Positions 52,141 through 61,594 of a DNA stretch of 64,000 nucleotides are shown piece after piece. The notes under the pieces are model-generated. The model was not told where the DNA came from. It searched no databases and saw nothing but the letters and a program-made list of their open reading frames with translations. Positions within the stretch are counted from its first letter, which is position 1. The number at the start of each line of letters is the position of its first letter. The translations under genes were made by a program, and so were the position numbers. The DNA is from Clostridium aquiflavi (GTDB taxonomy: Bacteria; Bacillota; Clostridia; Clostridiales; Clostridiaceae), in NCBI RefSeq assembly GCF_031344075.1, contig NZ_JAVJAN010000008.1, positions 1-64,000 on the forward strand, in the 5' to 3' direction.

Positions 52141-54774
52141 TTACATTTGTCTTTTATTCTTAACTTGTGCTTGTGCTGCTGCAAGTCTAGCAAGTGGTAC
52201 TCTAAAAGGTGAACAAGAAACATAATTAAGTCCCAAATCATGACAGAATTCGATTGATGATGGATCTCCACCATGTTCTCCACATATACCTAATTTAATA
52301 TCAGGTCTTGTTTCTCTGCCCTTTTCTACTGCGATTTTAATTAAAGCTCCAACACCACTTCTATCTAATTTAGCAAATGGATCTTGTTCATATATCTTCT
52401 TATCATAATAATCAGATAAGAACTTAGAAGCATCATCTCTTGAGAAACCGAATGTCATTTGAGTTAAATCATTAGTACCAAATGAGAAGAATTCAGCTTC
52501 TTTTGCAACTTCATCAGCTGTTAATGCTGCTCTTGGTATCTCTATCATTGTTCCTATTTTATATTCTAAATCAATATTTTTTTCTTTTAATACTGATTCT
52601 GCAGTATTTTTTATTACATCTTTTACGTATTTTAATTCTTTTAAATCACCTATTAAAGGTATCATTATTTCTGGAATAATATTATATCCTTTATTAGTTT
52701 TAACTTCTATAGCAGCTTCTATAATAGCTCTTGTTTGCATCTCTGCTATTTCTGGATATGATACCGCAAGACGGCAACCTCTATGCCCCATCATTGGATT
52801 AAATTCATGTAAATTATCAACTGTAAGCTTTAACTCTTCAAAAGTTAATCCAATTTCCTTAGATAATGTCATTATATCTTGCTCTGTACTTGGTAAAAAT
52901 TCATGTAAAGGTGGATCTAACAATCTTATAGTAACAGGTCTTTCTTCTAAAGCTTCATATATCCCTATAAAATCTCCTCTTTGCATTGGTAATATTTTGT
53001 CAAGTGCAACTCTTCTTTGTTCTTCATCTTTAGATGTAATCATTTGTCTTACTGCCATTATTCTATCTTCTGCAAAGAACATATGCTCAGTTCTGCAAAG
53101 TCCGATTCCTTCTGCACCAAATTCAACCGCTTGTTTGGCATCCTTTGGTGTATCTGCATTAGCTCTAACTTTTAATTTTCTTATTTCATCAGCCCAACAC
53201 ATAAATGTTGCAAAATAACCTGATATTTCTGGTATAACAGTTTTTATTTTTTCTCCATATACATTTCCTGAAGTACCATCTATGGAAATAAAATCATTAG
53301 ATGTATATACTTTATCTCCAACTCTAAGAGTTCTCTTAATTTCATCTACCTTAATAGTTCCACAGCCTGCTACACAGCAAGTTCCCATTCCTCTAGCAAC
53401 TACAGCTGCATGAGAAGTCATTCCTCCTCTTACTGTTAATATACCTTTAGCGGCAACCATACCTTCTATATCTTCTGGAGATGTTTCAAGCCTTACCAGA
53501 ATAACATCTTCATCTAAAGCAGCTCTATCTTTAGCTTCTTCAGCTGTAAATGCAATTTTACCACAAGCTGCTCCTGGAGATGCTGGTAAGCCTTTAGCAA
53601 TAGGATTGGCCTTTTTTAATGCCTCAGTATAGAATGTAGGATGAAGCAATGTATCTAATTGTTTAGGTTCAACTTTTAATACAGCCTCTTCTTTAGTTAT
53701 CATTCCATCATTAAACAAATCAACAGCTATTTTTAATGCTGCTTGAGCTGTTCTTTTACCATTTCTGGTTTGTAAGAAATACAACTTTCCTTCTTCTATA
53801 GTTATCTCCATATCTTGCATATCTTTATAATGATTTTCTAATTTACTTACAATATTAACAAATTCCTCATAAATCTTAGGATCTTGTTCTTTTAACTTTG
53901 ATATTGGAAGTGGTGTTCTTATACCTGCTACAACATCTTCACCTTGTGCATTCATTAAGTATTCACCATAAATAACATTTTCTCCTGTTGCTGGATTTCT
54001 TGAAAATACAACACCTGTTCCAGATGTTTCACCCTTATTTCCAAAAACCATTTCTTGTACATTTACTGCTGTACCCCATTCACCTGGAATATCATTAAGT
54101 CTTCTATAAACAATAGCTCTAGGATTATTCCATGATCTAAATACTGCAGTTACAGCTTCAATTAGCTGAGTTTTAGGATTTTGTGGGAAATCTTCCCCTT
54201 TTTCCTTTTTATATATTGCTTTAAATTCAGATACCAATACTTTTAAATCATTTTCATCTAAATCTGTATCAAATTCTACCCCTTTTTTATCTTTAATTTC
54301 TTCAATTTTATTTTCAAATAATCTGTTTTCTATACCCATAACAACATCTGAAAACATTTGAACAAATCTTCTGTAAGAATCATACGCAAATCTAGGATTA
54401 TTAGTTAATTTAGCCATGCTTTCTACTACTTCATCATTTAATCCTAAATTTAAAATAGTATCCATCATTCCTGGCATTGATGTTCTTGCTCCAGATCTTA
54501 CTGATACTAATAGTGGATTTTTATTGTTTCCAAATTCTTTTCCACTAACACTTTCAAGTTTTTGTAAACTATTATAAATTTCATTTATAATTTCATCTGA
54601 AATAGCTTTACCATCTTCATAGTACTTGTTACATGCTTCAGTTGTAACTGTGAACCCATAAGGTACAGGAATGCCTAAATTAGTCATTTCTGCTAAATTT
54701 GCACCTTTACCTCCTAGTAAATTTCTCATTGAAGCATTTCCCTCATTGAAAAGATAAACATACTTTTTGGTCAT
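52141..54774 (-). CDS. ppdK: Pyruvate, phosphate dikinase
   Basis: This 877-residue enzyme interconverts pyruvate, ATP and phosphate with PEP, AMP and PPi. The N-terminal ATP-grasp domain, the swivelling phosphohistidine domain with the catalytic His in GGMTSHAAVVARG (about residue 455) and the C-terminal PEP/pyruvate barrel with LGICGEHGGDP are all complete. It starts KKYVYLFNEGNASMRNLLGGKGANLAEM-like with the usual length. It is preceded by the CcpN-like regulator gene, a classic PPDK context in Clostridia. Confidence 0.98.
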   Translation of the reverse strand: MTKKYVYLFNEGNASMRNLLGGKGANLAEMTNLGIPVPYGFTVTTEACNKYYEDGKAISDEIINEIYNSLQKLESVSGKEFGNNKNPLLVSVRSGARTSMPGMMDTILNLGLNDEVVESMAKLTNNPRFAYDSYRRFVQMFSDVVMGIENRLFENKIEEIKDKKGVEFDTDLDENDLKVLVSEFKAIYKKEKGEDFPQNPKTQLIEAVTAVFRSWNNPRAIVYRRLNDIPGEWGTAVNVQEMVFGNKGETSGTGVVFSRNPATGENVIYGEYLMNAQGEDVVAGIRTPLPISKLKEQDPKIYEEFVNIVSKLENHYKDMQDMEITIEEGKLYFLQTRNGKRTAQAALKIAVDLFNDGMITKEEAVLKVEPKQLDTLLHPTFYTEALKKANPIAKGLPASPGAACGKIAFTAEEAKDRAALDEDVILVRLETSPEDIEGMVAAKGILTVRGGMTSHAAVVARGMGTCCVAGCGTIKVDEIKRTLRVGDKVYTSNDFISIDGTSGNVYGEKIKTVIPEISGYFATFMCWADEIRKLKVRANADTPKDAKQAVEFGAEGIGLCRTEHMFFAEDRIMAVRQMITSKDEEQRRVALDKILPMQRGDFIGIYEALEERPVTIRLLDPPLHEFLPSTEQDIMTLSKEIGLTFEELKLTVDNLHEFNPMMGHRGCRLAVSYPEIAEMQTRAIIEAAIEVKTNKGYNIIPEIMIPLIGDLKELKYVKDVIKNTAESVLKEKNIDLEYKIGTMIEIPRAALTADEVAKEAEFFSFGTNDLTQMTFGFSRDDASKFLSDYYDKKIYEQDPFAKLDRSGVGALIKIAVEKGRETRPDIKLGICGEHGGDPSSIEFCHDLGLNYVSCSPFRVPLARLAAAQAQVKNKRQM

Positions 54775-54862
54775 ATCAATACTCCCCCATTCTCAAATTT
54801 TTATACCATATATTTACTATCGAGAAAAAATATCTCGTAGTTAGCACTGATTAACCTTATTA

Positions 54863-55495
54863 TTATTGTTTTCCTAATTTAACAAACAATTTTGTAACAT
54901 TAGTCTTGGAAACTTTTCCTATTATCTTAAATTGTTCCTTATCACCTATCTTTTCTAACGATTCTACAATGGGGATACTGTCAATTTCATGCTCTATTAT
55001 TTTTTTAGCTAAATCATATGCATTATCATCTTTATTACCACATATAATATTGGGCATACGAGTCATTATTACTCCAATTGGTACCTTGTGGATATCCGTT
55101 CCGCCTATAGCAATTTTAAGAAAATCCTTTCTTGAAACAGCTCCAGTTAAAACGCCTTCATTTTCTACAAATAATGTACCTACATCATTAAGGAATAAAA
55201 ATACAATTGCATCATATACCATAGTTTCTTCACTAACTGTAATTGGCTTAGACATAATTGCATTAGCTTTAATTTCAGTTATATAGTCATGTAACATACC
55301 ACTAGAAGATTTGCCTGAATATATATATCCTACCTTAGGTCTAGCATCTAAAATGCCTATCATTGTAAGTATTGATAAATCTGCTCTAATTGCAGCTCTT
55401 GTTAAACCTAACTTTTCTGCTAAAGCCTCACTTGTGATTGGTTGATGCTCTTTTACTAACTTAATTATTTCTTCTTGCCTATTTGATAACTTCAA
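54863..55495 (-). CDS. CcpN-like HTH/CBS transcriptional regulator
   Basis: This 210-residue regulator has an N-terminal helix-turn-helix (residues about 5-55, RQEEIIKLVKEHQPITSEALAEKLGLTRAAIRADLSIL) and two CBS domains (about 80-205), the architecture of CcpN, the gluconeogenic repressor of B. subtilis. It lies 88 bases before ppdK on the same strand, consistent with control of PPDK in response to nucleotide or energy state. Confidence 0.88.
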   Translation of the reverse strand: MKLSNRQEEIIKLVKEHQPITSEALAEKLGLTRAAIRADLSILTMIGILDARPKVGYIYSGKSSSGMLHDYITEIKANAIMSKPITVSEETMVYDAIVFLFLNDVGTLFVENEGVLTGAVSRKDFLKIAIGGTDIHKVPIGVIMTRMPNIICGNKDDNAYDLAKKIIEHEIDSIPIVESLEKIGDKEQFKIIGKVSKTNVTKLFVKLGKQ

Positions 55496-55537
55496 AATTC
55501 TCCCTCTTTCCCTGAAATAAAAGAATTACTTAAACTT

Positions 55538-56155
55538 TTAATCTTGGTCATCAAAATCAACTTTATATGTATAAACTGTTTCATTTCCAGTATATACTTT
55601 TGATTTATCTTCACCATTATTTGTTTTTACTTTATTCTTTACTTCATCTACTTTAGATTTCATTTTATCTGCAATATCAACGGCTTTGTCTTTCACATCA
55701 TTTGAAACTTTACATACATATTTATTTATAACTTCGACTGAACCATCTTTTTTAGTTATTTCTATTGTTATTTTTGTTGCAACTGCTGCAATTATACCTG
55801 CTACCAATATTGGTGGAATTAATACTGCAATAACTCCAGCGGCTATTCCTGCATTTACAGGAATATCTATTAACTCAGTATCCTCCTTCTTAATCTTTAT
55901 TCTTGTTATATTCCCTTTATGAATTAAATCTTTAATAAAATTTTTTAATTCTTCTATAGTCATATTTTGTTTATCTTCTTTATCATCATAAATATTATAG
56001 TCTACATTTTCATCATCTTTAATTTCTTCTTCTAAATAAATTAATGCTTCTAAAACATCTCCATTACATTCTTCTAACGCATGTTTAGCTATTGCATAGC
56101 TAACTCCTGTTCTTTCTATTATCATATCTACTTTTTCTAATGTAATATTAGTCAT
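55538..56155 (-). CDS. UBA-like / DUF4342 protein
   Basis: This 205-residue protein has an N-terminal UBA-like three-helix domain (about 1-45, VDMIIERTGVSYAIAKHALEECNGDVLEAL) and a DUF4342 region with the short glycine-rich hydrophobic segment IPVNAGIAAGVIAVLIPPILVAGIIAA (about residues 98-124). A charged C-terminal coiled coil follows. Function unknown; found between recO and ccpN-like genes in clostridia. It lies six bases downstream of recO. Confidence 0.82.
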   Translation of the reverse strand: MTNITLEKVDMIIERTGVSYAIAKHALEECNGDVLEALIYLEEEIKDDENVDYNIYDDKEDKQNMTIEELKNFIKDLIHKGNITRIKIKKEDTELIDIPVNAGIAAGVIAVLIPPILVAGIIAAVATKITIEITKKDGSVEVINKYVCKVSNDVKDKAVDIADKMKSKVDEVKNKVKTNNGEDKSKVYTGNETVYTYKVDFDDQD

Positions 56156-56161
56156 TATTTA

Positions 56162-56902
56162 TCACTCCTTAATAAATTTTAACATTTCTAAGCTTTTAGG
56201 CTTTTTAGAATAATTATTTGATATCAAATAGCTAGATATTTTTTCTAATTCTTCTTTGATTTTATCAGTTAAATTAAGTCTATATACCTTATCTATTCTC
56301 ATCTTTAATAAAAATTTCAAAGCATTATAAGTAGCTTTTGAAATATACAATCCATATTCTTTAGGACATTCATCACATACCCCACCGTAATTAGATAAAC
56401 TTATATAATTAGATGAGGGGATTTTCTTTTTACACATACAGCAATTCTCTAATTCTAAAGAATATCCTGTGTTTTTTAATAATTTTAATTCAAATGCTCT
56501 AACTAACAATTCATACTCTAAAGCATTTGTATCTAAAAGATAAAAAGTCGTAACTAAATCTATAAAAATCTGTTTATTTTTTTCATCATCAGGTGTACAT
56601 ATATCTATGAGTTCACATAAATAGGATGAGTAAGTAAGCTTATCTAAGTTTTCTAACAATCCTTGAAAAGAATTTATAATTTTCCCTTCTTGAATCGTAT
56701 ACAAATTTTTACCTTTATATAACATGTACTCACCATAACATAAAGGCAAAGTAATAGAAAAAGACTTGTTTTTGCTTTTCTTTGCCCCTTTTGCTATGGC
56801 AGTAATCTTACCCAACTCTTCTGTATAAAGCCAAACTAATTTATCATTTTCTTTAAAATCCTGTGATTTTATAATAACAGCTTTACTTTCAAAAAGTGCC
56901 AG
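56162..56902 (-). CDS. recO: DNA repair protein RecO
   Basis: This recombination mediator (about 246 residues) has an N-terminal OB fold (SKAVIIKSQDFKENDKLVWLYTEELGKI) and a C-terminal zinc finger (CCMCKKKIPSSNY and CDECPKEYG). The AGGAG site lies nine bases before a CTG (56902), giving L/M-A-L-F-E-S-K, which aligns with the usual RecO start; the ATG at 56911 directly abuts AGGAG with no spacer and is a poor start. I therefore suggest CTG initiation. It lies 33 bases after era in an era-recO operon. Confidence 0.93.
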   Translation of the reverse strand: MALFESKAVIIKSQDFKENDKLVWLYTEELGKITAIAKGAKKSKNKSFSITLPLCYGEYMLYKGKNLYTIQEGKIINSFQGLLENLDKLTYSSYLCELIDICTPDDEKNKQIFIDLVTTFYLLDTNALEYELLVRAFELKLLKNTGYSLELENCCMCKKKIPSSNYISLSNYGGVCDECPKEYGLYISKATYNALKFLLKMRIDKVYRLNLTDKIKEELEKISSYLISNNYSKKPKSLEMLKFIKE

Positions 56903-56935
56903 AAAGATCATCTCCTAATTTTAGAATAAATATAT

Positions 56936-57823
56936 CTATTTTTTCTTATATCCTAATTCTTTTAACAGATTTTGATTATCTCTCCACTCTTTTCTTACTT
57001 TAACCCATATTTTAACATTAACTTTTGTTCTTAAAAATCTTTCTAACTCATATCTTGAAGTTTCACCTATTTTTTTAAGCATTTGTCCGTTTTTGCCTAT
57101 TATTATTCCTTTATGGGAATCTTTTTCACAAATCAAATCAACTTCTATATGATAAGTTCCATTATCACTTTGCTTCATTTGAATTATATCAACAGCAATA
57201 CCATGTGGTACTTCATCACGTAAACATCTTAAAGCTTTTTCTCTTACGATTTCAGAAACAACAAATCTTTCTGGAACATCTGTTATCATATCTTCTGGAT
57301 AATATTTAGGTCCTTCTGGCAACTCATTTTTCATTAAGTCAACTAATGTATCTACATTTTTTCCTTTTATTGCAGCTATAGGAACTATTTCTTTAAAGTT
57401 GAATTCGCTTGAATACATTTCTAAACTTTTAGCTACTCTTTCTGGTGTACTTTCATCTATCTTATTTAAAACAAGGTATACAGGACATTTTTTATCTTTT
57501 AAAGATTCTAAGATAAACTTATCTCCTTTTCCGATTTCTTCGTCTGGATTAGTTAAAAATAAAACTAAATCAACATCATTAGTGGAATCCTTCGCAGAAT
57601 TGACCATATATTCTCCAAGCTTATGTTTTGGCTTATGAATTCCTGGTGTATCAACAAAGACAATTTGATAGTCCTCACCTGTTAATATTGTTTGAATATT
57701 ATTTCTAGTGGTTTGAGGCTTATTAGAAACTATTGATAGTTTCTCCCCCATTATATAATTTAATAAAGTTGATTTTCCCACATTAGGTCTACCAACTATT
57801 GTAACGAATCCTGATTTAAACAT
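56936..57823 (-). CDS. era: GTPase Era
   Basis: This 295-residue ribosome-assembly GTPase has G1 GRPNVGKST, G2 region PQTTRN, G3 DTPG, G4 NKID, and a C-terminal KH domain with GIIIGKNGQMLKKIG. It binds 16S rRNA 3' end during 30S maturation. Complete and of normal length. It is first gene of era-recO and downstream genes. Confidence 0.97.
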   Translation of the reverse strand: MFKSGFVTIVGRPNVGKSTLLNYIMGEKLSIVSNKPQTTRNNIQTILTGEDYQIVFVDTPGIHKPKHKLGEYMVNSAKDSTNDVDLVLFLTNPDEEIGKGDKFILESLKDKKCPVYLVLNKIDESTPERVAKSLEMYSSEFNFKEIVPIAAIKGKNVDTLVDLMKNELPEGPKYYPEDMITDVPERFVVSEIVREKALRCLRDEVPHGIAVDIIQMKQSDNGTYHIEVDLICEKDSHKGIIIGKNGQMLKKIGETSRYELERFLRTKVNVKIWVKVRKEWRDNQNLLKELGYKKK

Positions 57824-58108
57824 TTTTCCTCCTTCTATAACTTAACCATACTCAAATACTGTAATTAAGTTATACGTTAATTATAAATTAAAATTCATCT
57901 TTAGATAAAGTTTATTTCCCTAACTAGAAAATAACTATATCTTCTCTAATCATAATATAGTTTACAAATAGTATACTCTATTTATTCTATTATGTATATT
58001 ATAAATAATAATTAACAACGTTTATGAAATAAGAATATATACAAAGAATTATTAATTAATATTTCTATGATAATAATTAAAACTTTTTGATTATGCCTAA
58101 ATTACAAA

Positions 58109-58143
58109 TGCTCGTAAAATTTTCTAATGATATTTTACGAGCA
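58109..58143. terminator. Hairpin downstream of the dgkA-PAP2 gene
   Basis: A perfect 12-bp stem TGCTCGTAAAAT/ATTTTACGAGCA with an 11-base loop lies about 120 bases after the stop of the gene at 58261. U-run is weak. The rest of the 437-base gap (57824-58260) is AT-rich with no ORF; it probably holds the era promoter. Confidence 0.55.
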
Positions 58144-58260
58144 CTTATTATTTATTTGAAAGAAATTTATCTTTAAAAGAATAAACTAACTACATAGTTT
58201 ATCAATTGCTAACACTAATTTTAAAAGATTTCATACTTTTCTAAGTATTAATTTTACTGT

Positions 58261-58962
58261 TTATATTCTAAATACTACAAATATAAGCATAGTTAATAAA
58301 ATTCCAAAGAGTGCTCCTACAATAACTTCCAAAATCGTATGTACTTCAGAGTCAACTCTACTTTGAGCGGTTATAAGAGCCATTAAATAGCTTAACATAA
58401 CACATATAGGTTCTTCTGTAATTAATGAAATTGCTGTGGCAATTGAAAATGCTAAAGCACTATGTCCACTTGGCATTCCACCTTTTAATGGTGTTCCCTC
58501 TCCAAATATAGCTTTTACTATTATTGTAGCTATACATACTATTACTAGTACAATAAAAATTGTGTATGGTTCTGATTTTTTAACTTTATTAATTAAGTTA
58601 TATGAAAAATACGATAATTTATCCCAAAATATTATATATCCTACTAATACAGCATTTATTGCAGTAACTAAAACAGCTCCGGCAGCTGCATTTTTAGCTA
58701 TTTTAGCTAATGGATGATAATAATTTGCTTTTAGATCTATTACAGCTTCTATAGCTGTATTAATTATTTCTGCACTTATAACCATAGTAATTGTTATGGC
58801 TAATATAAGAAATTCATATTTTGTTACATCAAAGAAAAAACATGCTATCAATATTAACAACGCTACTATTAAATGTATTTTCATATTACGCTCTGTTCTT
58901 ACAGTTTCTATGATTCCATTTATAGCATTATTAAAACTATCTAAAACTTTTTTAAATTTCAT
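58261..58962 (-). CDS. Diacylglycerol/undecaprenol kinase fused to a PAP2-like phosphatase
   Basis: This 233-residue membrane protein has an N-terminal DgkA-type lipid kinase (about 1-115, ERNMKIHLIVALLI and the catalytic AEIINTAIEAVIDL) and a C-terminal PAP2-type domain (about 135-233) with the phosphatase motifs GGMPSGHSALAFS and SRVDSEVHTILEV. The last acid of the PAP2 triad region is Glu rather than Asp (divergent PAP2). Kinase and phosphatase in one chain suggest control of undecaprenol phosphate. It lies between ybeY and era, the normal place of dgkA. Confidence 0.88.
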   Translation of the reverse strand: MKFKKVLDSFNNAINGIIETVRTERNMKIHLIVALLILIACFFFDVTKYEFLILAITITMVISAEIINTAIEAVIDLKANYYHPLAKIAKNAAAGAVLVTAINAVLVGYIIFWDKLSYFSYNLINKVKKSEPYTIFIVLVIVCIATIIVKAIFGEGTPLKGGMPSGHSALAFSIATAISLITEEPICVMLSYLMALITAQSRVDSEVHTILEVIVGALFGILLTMLIFVVFRI

Positions 58963-58986
58963 CGTTATTTTTCACCTGCTTTTCTA

Positions 58987-59487
58987 CTATCTTCTTATAT
59001 CAAGTGCAGTTAATATTTCTTCCTCTCTTTTTCTCATTTTCACCTTATCATCTTCCTCCATATGATCGTATCCTAGAAGATGTAACACTGAATGTACTAC
59101 TAGATAAGATGCTTCTCTTTCATAAGAATGATTATACTCTTTACTTTGTTCTAAAGCTCTCTCTAAAGACAATACAATGTCTCCAAGTACTAAATCATCT
59201 CCATCAAAATCTGCTTTAGAAAAATCATTTTCTGTATAAACTTCTTTAAATACTTTCTTTTCTGGATAATCCAGCATAGGAAAAGATAAAACATCTGTAG
59301 CTCTGTCTATATTTCTTGTTTCATTATTAATTTCTCTAATCTCTTCATTATCAACGAATAATAAAGAGATTTCACTTGAAATATTAACACCTTCTTCTTT
59401 TAACGCAAATTCTATTACCTTTTCTAGATGATTTGTAAACTCATCACTTACTTCCATTTTTTCTTGTCTATTATCAACGTAAATCAT
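58987..59487 (-). CDS. ybeY: Endoribonuclease YbeY
   Basis: This 166-residue zinc endoribonuclease takes part in 16S rRNA maturation and ribosome quality control. The metal motif is HSVLHLLGYDHMEEDD (H-x3-H-x5-H). It follows pgpH by 12 bases and precedes the dgkA fusion gene by 24. Complete. Confidence 0.96.
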   Translation of the reverse strand: MIYVDNRQEKMEVSDEFTNHLEKVIEFALKEEGVNISSEISLLFVDNEEIREINNETRNIDRATDVLSFPMLDYPEKKVFKEVYTENDFSKADFDGDDLVLGDIVLSLERALEQSKEYNHSYEREASYLVVHSVLHLLGYDHMEEDDKVKMRKREEEILTALDIRR

Positions 59488-59499
59488 CTTACACTCTCC

Positions 59500-61560
59500 C
59501 TACAATTTTTCTTTTGGATATTCAATTCTTTGATGATATATACCATTTAATGCATTTAAAAAGCATAATCTTATCTTTTCAATATCCTTAAGTGTTAAAT
59601 CACAATTGATTAATTGATTGGAATTTAACTTATCCTTTATTATGTTATTAACCATTTCCTCTATTTTTTCTTTGTTAGGCTCTTTTATCGATCTAACCGC
59701 TGCTTCTATTCCATCTGCAAGCATTACTATACCAGCTTCTTTGCTACTTGGAATAGGTCCTGAATACCTATAATCTTTTTCTTTTATATCATCTGGATTT
59801 TCAGCATTATTTTTCATAGTATAATAAAAATATTTTACCAAGGTAGTTCCATGGTGTTCTGCTATAATATCTTGAATTATAGCAGGCAACTTATGTTCTT
59901 TAGCTAATCTTAATCCATCTTTAACATGTGATATTATAATGTGTGTACTAAGTTTAGCGCTTATCTTATCATGTGGATTTTCTCTACCAATTTGATTTTC
60001 CCCAAAGAAATAAGGTCTTTCAGTCTTACCTACATCATGATAATAAGCTCCAATTCTAGCGACTACTGGATTTGCTCCAACTTCTTCTGCTGCCATCTCT
60101 GCAAGGTTTGCAACTAACATACTATGATGATATGTCCCTGGTGCCTCCATAAGTAACTTTTTTAATAGTGGATTATTAGGATTTGATAATTCTAATAACT
60201 TAATCGTAGTAACTTCATTAAAGGTACCTTCTAAAAATGGTAGTACTCCTAATGCAAAGATTCCTGATAACACTCCTCCAATTATAGAGAATAAACTTAC
60301 TATGAAAATTTCCTTTAAATTACTAGATATAATAACTCCTGTAGCTAATGTTAATATTGAGCTAACTACTGATATATATAATGTTGCATATATAAGTTCA
60401 TTCCTCTGTTGCATTTTCTTTAGCATAACAGCACCTAAAATAGCATTTATAAATACTAATAACATCACTTGTGGATCAAATTCAACCAGTGCACTAATTA
60501 TGGCTGAATTAAAAATACTTATTATAATTGAAATTTTATAATTTAAAAGTAATGTGAGTAACATAGATCCAAATGCAAAGGGAATTAAAAATGCCGAAAC
60601 AGCTCCAATGCTTCTAGCTAAAATAAGAGAAAGTATATTAATTAAACTAATAAGAATTAATCTTTTAGCATCAAAAAATATTTCCTTATAATTTAAATAT
60701 ATATAACTATATTGTAAAAATAATATAACAAATAAAAATAGTGCTAAAGATAAATATACATATACATATTTGCCTGTTATTCCATTATCAAGAAGTCCTA
60801 ATTCGTTTATTATAGCAATTTGTTCTGCTGTTACAGGTTCTCCTTCTTTTATTATAATTTGATTTTTCTTTATTATAACTTTAGAAGTACTTTTTTGGGC
60901 TTCTTTTTGCATTTCTTCAGTTTTTTCACTATCATAAAATAAATTTGGATTTATTTGTGATTTTGTTATATTAACTAATATTTCTTTTAATGGAGTTGCT
61001 ATATTAAATTCTTCAATAGCATTTATTCCTTCTTTTTTTGCATTTTCAAGTGAACTTTCATTATTTTCTTGAATATCTTTCTTATAAATCTTATCAATTA
61101 TATTGACTATTTTTCCTTCTAAGTCAATTAATGTTTCTTTAGGTGTATTTATTAATTCTTTGTATTCACTATCTGTTAATTTAAATTGCGTTATTTTTCT
61201 TAATTCAGTTATTTTACTTGCTTCATCCATATTTGTTGCATTTAAATTTAATACTTCATCAAATAAAGACTTTATATTATCTTCTGCTTGAACTTTAACT
61301 TCATTTTTTACTGTATACTGCTTATCAACTTTTTCTATAGCTTCACTTTCTTTTTCTTTTGTTGCTTTTTGATCTATTGTATCTCTTGGTGCTTTTATAT
61401 CAACTCTAGCTATGTCGCCCTCTTGCAAATTAAACTGTTTAGGTGCTATTGCTGTTAAAAGTAAAAGATATGACACAATAAATACAGTACCAAACAAAGC
61501 CAAATACTTTGATTTTTTTGACTTCAAATTCTGTAGTTTCTTATTATTTTTTGATTTCAT
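59500..61560 (-). CDS. pgpH: c-di-AMP phosphodiesterase PgpH (7TM-HD)
   Basis: This 686-residue membrane protein of the 7TMR-HD family hydrolyses c-di-AMP. An N-terminal anchor (about 20-40) precedes a long extracellular domain, about seven membrane helices (about 270-460) and a cytoplasmic HD domain with MEAPGTYHHSMLVANLAEMAAEE, YYHDVGKTERP, and AEHHGTTLV. ATG 61560 follows AAGGTG. It is co-oriented with yqfD upstream and ybeY downstream. Confidence 0.95.
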   Translation of the reverse strand: MKSKNNKKLQNLKSKKSKYLALFGTVFIVSYLLLLTAIAPKQFNLQEGDIARVDIKAPRDTIDQKATKEKESEAIEKVDKQYTVKNEVKVQAEDNIKSLFDEVLNLNATNMDEASKITELRKITQFKLTDSEYKELINTPKETLIDLEGKIVNIIDKIYKKDIQENNESSLENAKKEGINAIEEFNIATPLKEILVNITKSQINPNLFYDSEKTEEMQKEAQKSTSKVIIKKNQIIIKEGEPVTAEQIAIINELGLLDNGITGKYVYVYLSLALFLFVILFLQYSYIYLNYKEIFFDAKRLILISLINILSLILARSIGAVSAFLIPFAFGSMLLTLLLNYKISIIISIFNSAIISALVEFDPQVMLLVFINAILGAVMLKKMQQRNELIYATLYISVVSSILTLATGVIISSNLKEIFIVSLFSIIGGVLSGIFALGVLPFLEGTFNEVTTIKLLELSNPNNPLLKKLLMEAPGTYHHSMLVANLAEMAAEEVGANPVVARIGAYYHDVGKTERPYFFGENQIGRENPHDKISAKLSTHIIISHVKDGLRLAKEHKLPAIIQDIIAEHHGTTLVKYFYYTMKNNAENPDDIKEKDYRYSGPIPSSKEAGIVMLADGIEAAVRSIKEPNKEKIEEMVNNIIKDKLNSNQLINCDLTLKDIEKIRLCFLNALNGIYHQRIEYPKEKL

Positions 61561-61594
61561 GTTAATCACCTTCTCATCGCTAACATTGAAAGTA

